The notes under the pieces were generated by a model. That model did not search any database. It had not been told where the DNA came from and was given only the letters and a program-made list of their open reading frames with translations. Positions 6,695 through 8,189 of a DNA stretch of 8,189 bases are shown here, piece after piece. Numbering within the stretch: the first letter of the stretch is position 1; every line of letters starts with the position of its first letter. Both the position numbers and the translations under genes were made by a program. Origin of the DNA: Planctomycetaceae bacterium UBA4732 (GTDB lineage: Bacteria; Planctomycetota; Planctomycetia; Gemmatales; Gemmataceae); the NCBI GenBank assembly GCA_002404095.1, contig DHJA01000261.1, positions 18,648 through 26,836 of the forward strand, in the 5' to 3' direction.

Positions 6695-7453
6695 ATGACC
6701 GAGTTCTCCTGCAAGTCGAAAGAAAAGATCGTTTTTCCCACCCTCAACATCACCATCGAGGTGGTGAAAATTGGCCGCGAATCCGTCCAACTCTGCATCG
6801 ACGCGCCGCCGGACGTTTCCGTCGTGTGCGAAGCCGCGCAGGGCCGGGCCATGGAAGGAAATCAGGCTCGTTTCATGCGCCAGCTATGCGAACGGCTGAA
6901 GACGACGGCACAAGGGCTGGGGCTGTTGCGGCTGCAATTGGACGCCGGGATGATTGAGGAAGTGCAAACCGCCCTTGTTCAGATCCGGGATGATTTTCAG
7001 CTACTGCGTTACGGGGTGGAAGGCGAAATGGATGACGCGGTGGCAATGCCGCGGCCCAAGGCGCGCAAGGCTCGTAGAGCTTTGCTCGTTGAGGACGACC
7101 GCAACCAGCGGGAGTTGCTCGCCGGTTTCCTGCGCCAATCCGGCCTGATGGTTGACACTGCCGGCGACGGCGCCGACGCCCTCGACTACCTGGGGACGCA
7201 CTCCAGGCCCGACGTGGTCCTGCTGGACATGGGTTTGCCGCGCGTGGACGGTCCTACCATGGTGCGCGAGATCCGTGGCAACCCCGACTTCGGCGGCCTC
7301 AAGATATTCGGCGTCACCGGTCGGCTTCCGGAGGAGTTCGATTTGGAACACGGCCCGCGCGGCATCGACCGCTGGTTTCAAAAGCCGCTCGACCCGGCTG
7401 TCTTTTTCCACGACCTGGCTGAGGAACTGGACGGCGCCACATGCGGGGCTTAA
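6695..7453 (+). CDS. CsrA-like domain fused to a response-regulator receiver domain
   Basis: A cytoplasmic protein of 252 aa. Residues about 8-47 follow the CsrA fold pattern (KEKIVFPTLNITIEVVKIG, then VQLCIDAPPDVSV), with one extra residue in the first turn against E. coli CsrA. Residues about 54-110 are two or more amphipathic helices without histidine, so not a phosphotransfer helix of the usual kind. Residues about 126-248 are a full receiver domain: acidic E133-D134-D135, phospho-acceptor D178 in VVLLDMGLPRVDG, T208 in FGVTG and K230 in FQKPLD are all present, so it should be phosphorylated by an unidentified partner kinase. No DNA-binding output domain follows. The CsrA-like part has lost its known RNA contacts: L4-R6-R7 read F4-C6-K7, and R44 reads C45. 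It may therefore serve as a dimerisation or protein-interaction module rather than bind RNA, which is inference. No kinase gene is nearby; the next gene is a phosphatase 147 bases downstream. A good Shine-Dalgarno supports the ATG. Confidence 0.85.
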   Translation: MTEFSCKSKEKIVFPTLNITIEVVKIGRESVQLCIDAPPDVSVVCEAAQGRAMEGNQARFMRQLCERLKTTAQGLGLLRLQLDAGMIEEVQTALVQIRDDFQLLRYGVEGEMDDAVAMPRPKARKARRALLVEDDRNQRELLAGFLRQSGLMVDTAGDGADALDYLGTHSRPDVVLLDMGLPRVDGPTMVREIRGNPDFGGLKIFGVTGRLPEEFDLEHGPRGIDRWFQKPLDPAVFFHDLAEELDGATCGA

Positions 7454-7471
7454 AGAGGCTCCGCTTGCCCA

Positions 7472-7562
7472 TGGTGGGCCGCTCGCTCCGCGAGCGGCTC
7501 GTTTGTGGAAACCGACTTATTGCGCGAGAGGCCAAGCTGCTCGCGGAGCGAGCAGCCCACTA
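7472..7562. repeat. REPIN-like pair of inverted palindromes
   Basis: Two self-complementary hairpins face each other. The left (7478-7498) has a 9-bp stem GCCGCTCGC with loop TCC. The right (7536-7556) has a 9-bp stem GCTGCTCGC with loop GGA. They are flanked outwardly by TGGTGGGC (7472-7479) and GCCCACTA (7555-7562). As inverted copies they match at 24 of 27 positions. One pair is C-G (7480/7496) on the left and T-A (7538/7554) on the right, so two of the three differences preserve pairing. The 37-base spacer 7499-7535 is unpaired. The layout matches REP doublets (REPINs) mobilised by RAYT transposases; no RAYT gene is in the window. It sits between the receiver and phosphatase genes. Confidence 0.8.
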
Positions 7563-7600
7563 TCCCGAGGCATTACCGCATTGGGAGAGCTTCGATAGCG

Positions 7601-8035
7601 ATGAAAGCGCTGCGGCAAAAGTCCATCCTCTTTCTCTGCACCGGCAATTACTACCGCAGCCGTTTTGCCGAATGCCTGTTTAACTCCGTGGCTGGGAAAA
7701 TGGGGCTGCCCTGGACCGCCACGTCCAAGGGGTTGGCGCTTGAGCGCGGATTTAACAACGTCGGCCCTATATCGAAGTCGGCCGTCCAGGTGTTGCGGGC
7801 GCTGGGCGCCCACGGCGACGCCTGCGACCGTATGCCAGCCTCGGCGACGCCGGACGACTTGAGCAAGGCCGACCGAGTCGTCGCCTTGAAAGAGGCGGAA
7901 CATCGTCCCCTTTTGCTTGAACGGTTTCCGGCCTGGGCTGAAAAAGTCGAATACTGGCATGTCGAGGACGACGACGAAGCACTGCCTCACGTTGAGCGCG
8001 AGGTGATGGAGCTGATCGCCCGCTTGACGGCCTAG
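7601..8035 (+). CDS. Low-molecular-weight protein tyrosine phosphatase family protein
   Basis: A protein of 144 aa, close to the usual 140-160 aa of the family. The strand SILFLCTGNYYRSR carries the phosphate-binding loop CX5R with nucleophile C13 and R19, followed by S20. The common wording is C-x-G-N-x-C-R-S-P; here Y-Y replaces x-C and R21 replaces Pro. The acidic cluster D123-D124-D125 after VEYWHVE is where the general-acid Asp is expected, though it lacks the usual D-P. The middle has the family's SKG...A and DRVVALKEAEHRPLL helices. Cytoplasmic; expected to hydrolyse phosphotyrosine or a similar phosphoester. The frame opens upstream at 7505, but that stretch runs through the palindrome pair, and ATG 7601 begins just before the conserved strand, with GGAGAG 11 bases upstream. 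Arsenate reductase is less likely because the second and third redox cysteines are not in place (only C25 and C76 besides C13). It is possibly co-transcribed with the CsrA-like/receiver gene. The TAG stop lies in the end of a MITE-like element. Confidence 0.83.
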   Translation: MKALRQKSILFLCTGNYYRSRFAECLFNSVAGKMGLPWTATSKGLALERGFNNVGPISKSAVQVLRALGAHGDACDRMPASATPDDLSKADRVVALKEAEHRPLLLERFPAWAEKVEYWHVEDDDEALPHVEREVMELIARLTA

Positions 8036-8151
8036 TGCAACGTCACTCGTGCTTTGATGGGTCGGGTGGGACGGGCTTCTAGCCCGTCCAGCGGAACCGG
8101 ACGGGCTAGAAGCCCGTCCCACCCACCAATCCATGCGTGACAAAGCACTAG
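8032..8151. mobile_element. MITE-like palindromic element of about 118 bp
   Basis: The ends CTAGTGC (8032-8038) and GCACTAG (8145-8151) are inverted repeats, and the match resumes three bases further in with GTCAC (8042-8046) against GTGAC (8137-8141). The core has two exact 26-base inverted arms (8064-8089 and 8099-8124) separated by nine bases; each arm is itself a hairpin of 9 bp (GGACGGGCT) with a 3-base loop (TCT or AGA). TA at both borders fits the TA target duplication of IS630/Tc1-type elements, and CTAG could also be a target. It encodes no protein and would need a transposase elsewhere. The family assignment is inference; the palindromic structure is seen directly. Confidence 0.75.
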
Positions 8152-8189
8152 TAATTTAGAAAAGGCAGCGTCTACCTCACGCCGTGAAA
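8152..8189. other. Window edge, nothing called
   Basis: 38 bases after the MITE-like element. A GTG-AAA near 8184 could be a start codon of a following gene, but it has no clear ribosome binding site and too little sequence to judge. Confidence 0.3.

Noticed and set aside
7505..7600. Upstream extension of the phosphatase frame
   Set aside because: The added residues come from the palindrome pair and do not resemble the family; ATG 7601 stands just before the conserved first strand.
5028..8035. Arsenic resistance cluster (ArsB-like permease plus ArsC-like reductase)
   Set aside because: The permease is only superfamily-level similar to ArsB, the phosphatase lacks the redox cysteine set of ArsC, there is no ArsR, and 1.3 kb with other genes lies between.
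7472..8151. CRISPR array or composite transposon between the two palindromic elements
   Set aside because: Repeats are inverted rather than direct and differ in sequence, there are no regular spacers, and no transposase lies between them.

Overview
The window looks like a chromosomal segment of a planctomycete (Planctomycetota). GC content is high and even. There are two consecutive large secreted TPR-type proteins, and a receiver protein that begins with a CsrA-like domain whose wording resembles planctomycetal CsrA paralogues as I know them. Shine-Dalgarno sequences are mostly weak, and several long palindromic elements lie between genes. The phylum assignment is inference from gene style; no rRNA or marker gene is present. 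All genes recognised lie on the + strand.

Layout: (1) 42-4766, two exported TPR/helical-repeat proteins (1130 and 371 aa) behind a good sigma70-type promoter, with a 28-bp hairpin in the 111-bp gap between them. (2) 4804-4970, a self-contained tRNA-Ala(CGC) unit with its own TATAAT promoter and a hairpin terminator. (3) 5028-6305, a complete polytopic permease of the SLC13/ArsB-NhaD (CitMHS) superfamily, followed without any gap by a roughly 38-codon relic of the C-terminal Fis-type HTH of an NtrC-like sigma54 activator. (4) 6306-6694, a leader region with several ANGGA motifs. (5) 6695-8035, a CsrA-like/receiver fusion (252 aa) and a low-molecular-weight protein tyrosine phosphatase (144 aa), possibly co-transcribed, separated by a REPIN-like pair of palindromes. 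(6) 8032-8151, a MITE-like palindromic element whose end supplies the TAG stop of the phosphatase gene. The last 38 bases hold nothing I can call.

How the genes may work together: the two TPR proteins probably act as one extracytoplasmic or periplasmic module of unknown function. The receiver and the phosphatase both read or remove phosphate and may form a small signalling pair. The permease seems unrelated to its present neighbours, and the HTH relic suggests it once stood next to a sigma54-dependent regulator since lost by deletion. The strongest candidates for something new are the CsrA-REC fusion, whose key RNA-binding arginines are replaced, and the dense set of palindromic elements, two of which share one architecture and one of which shows a base-pair-preserving change. 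I see no CRISPR array, phage gene, transposase or complete defence system.
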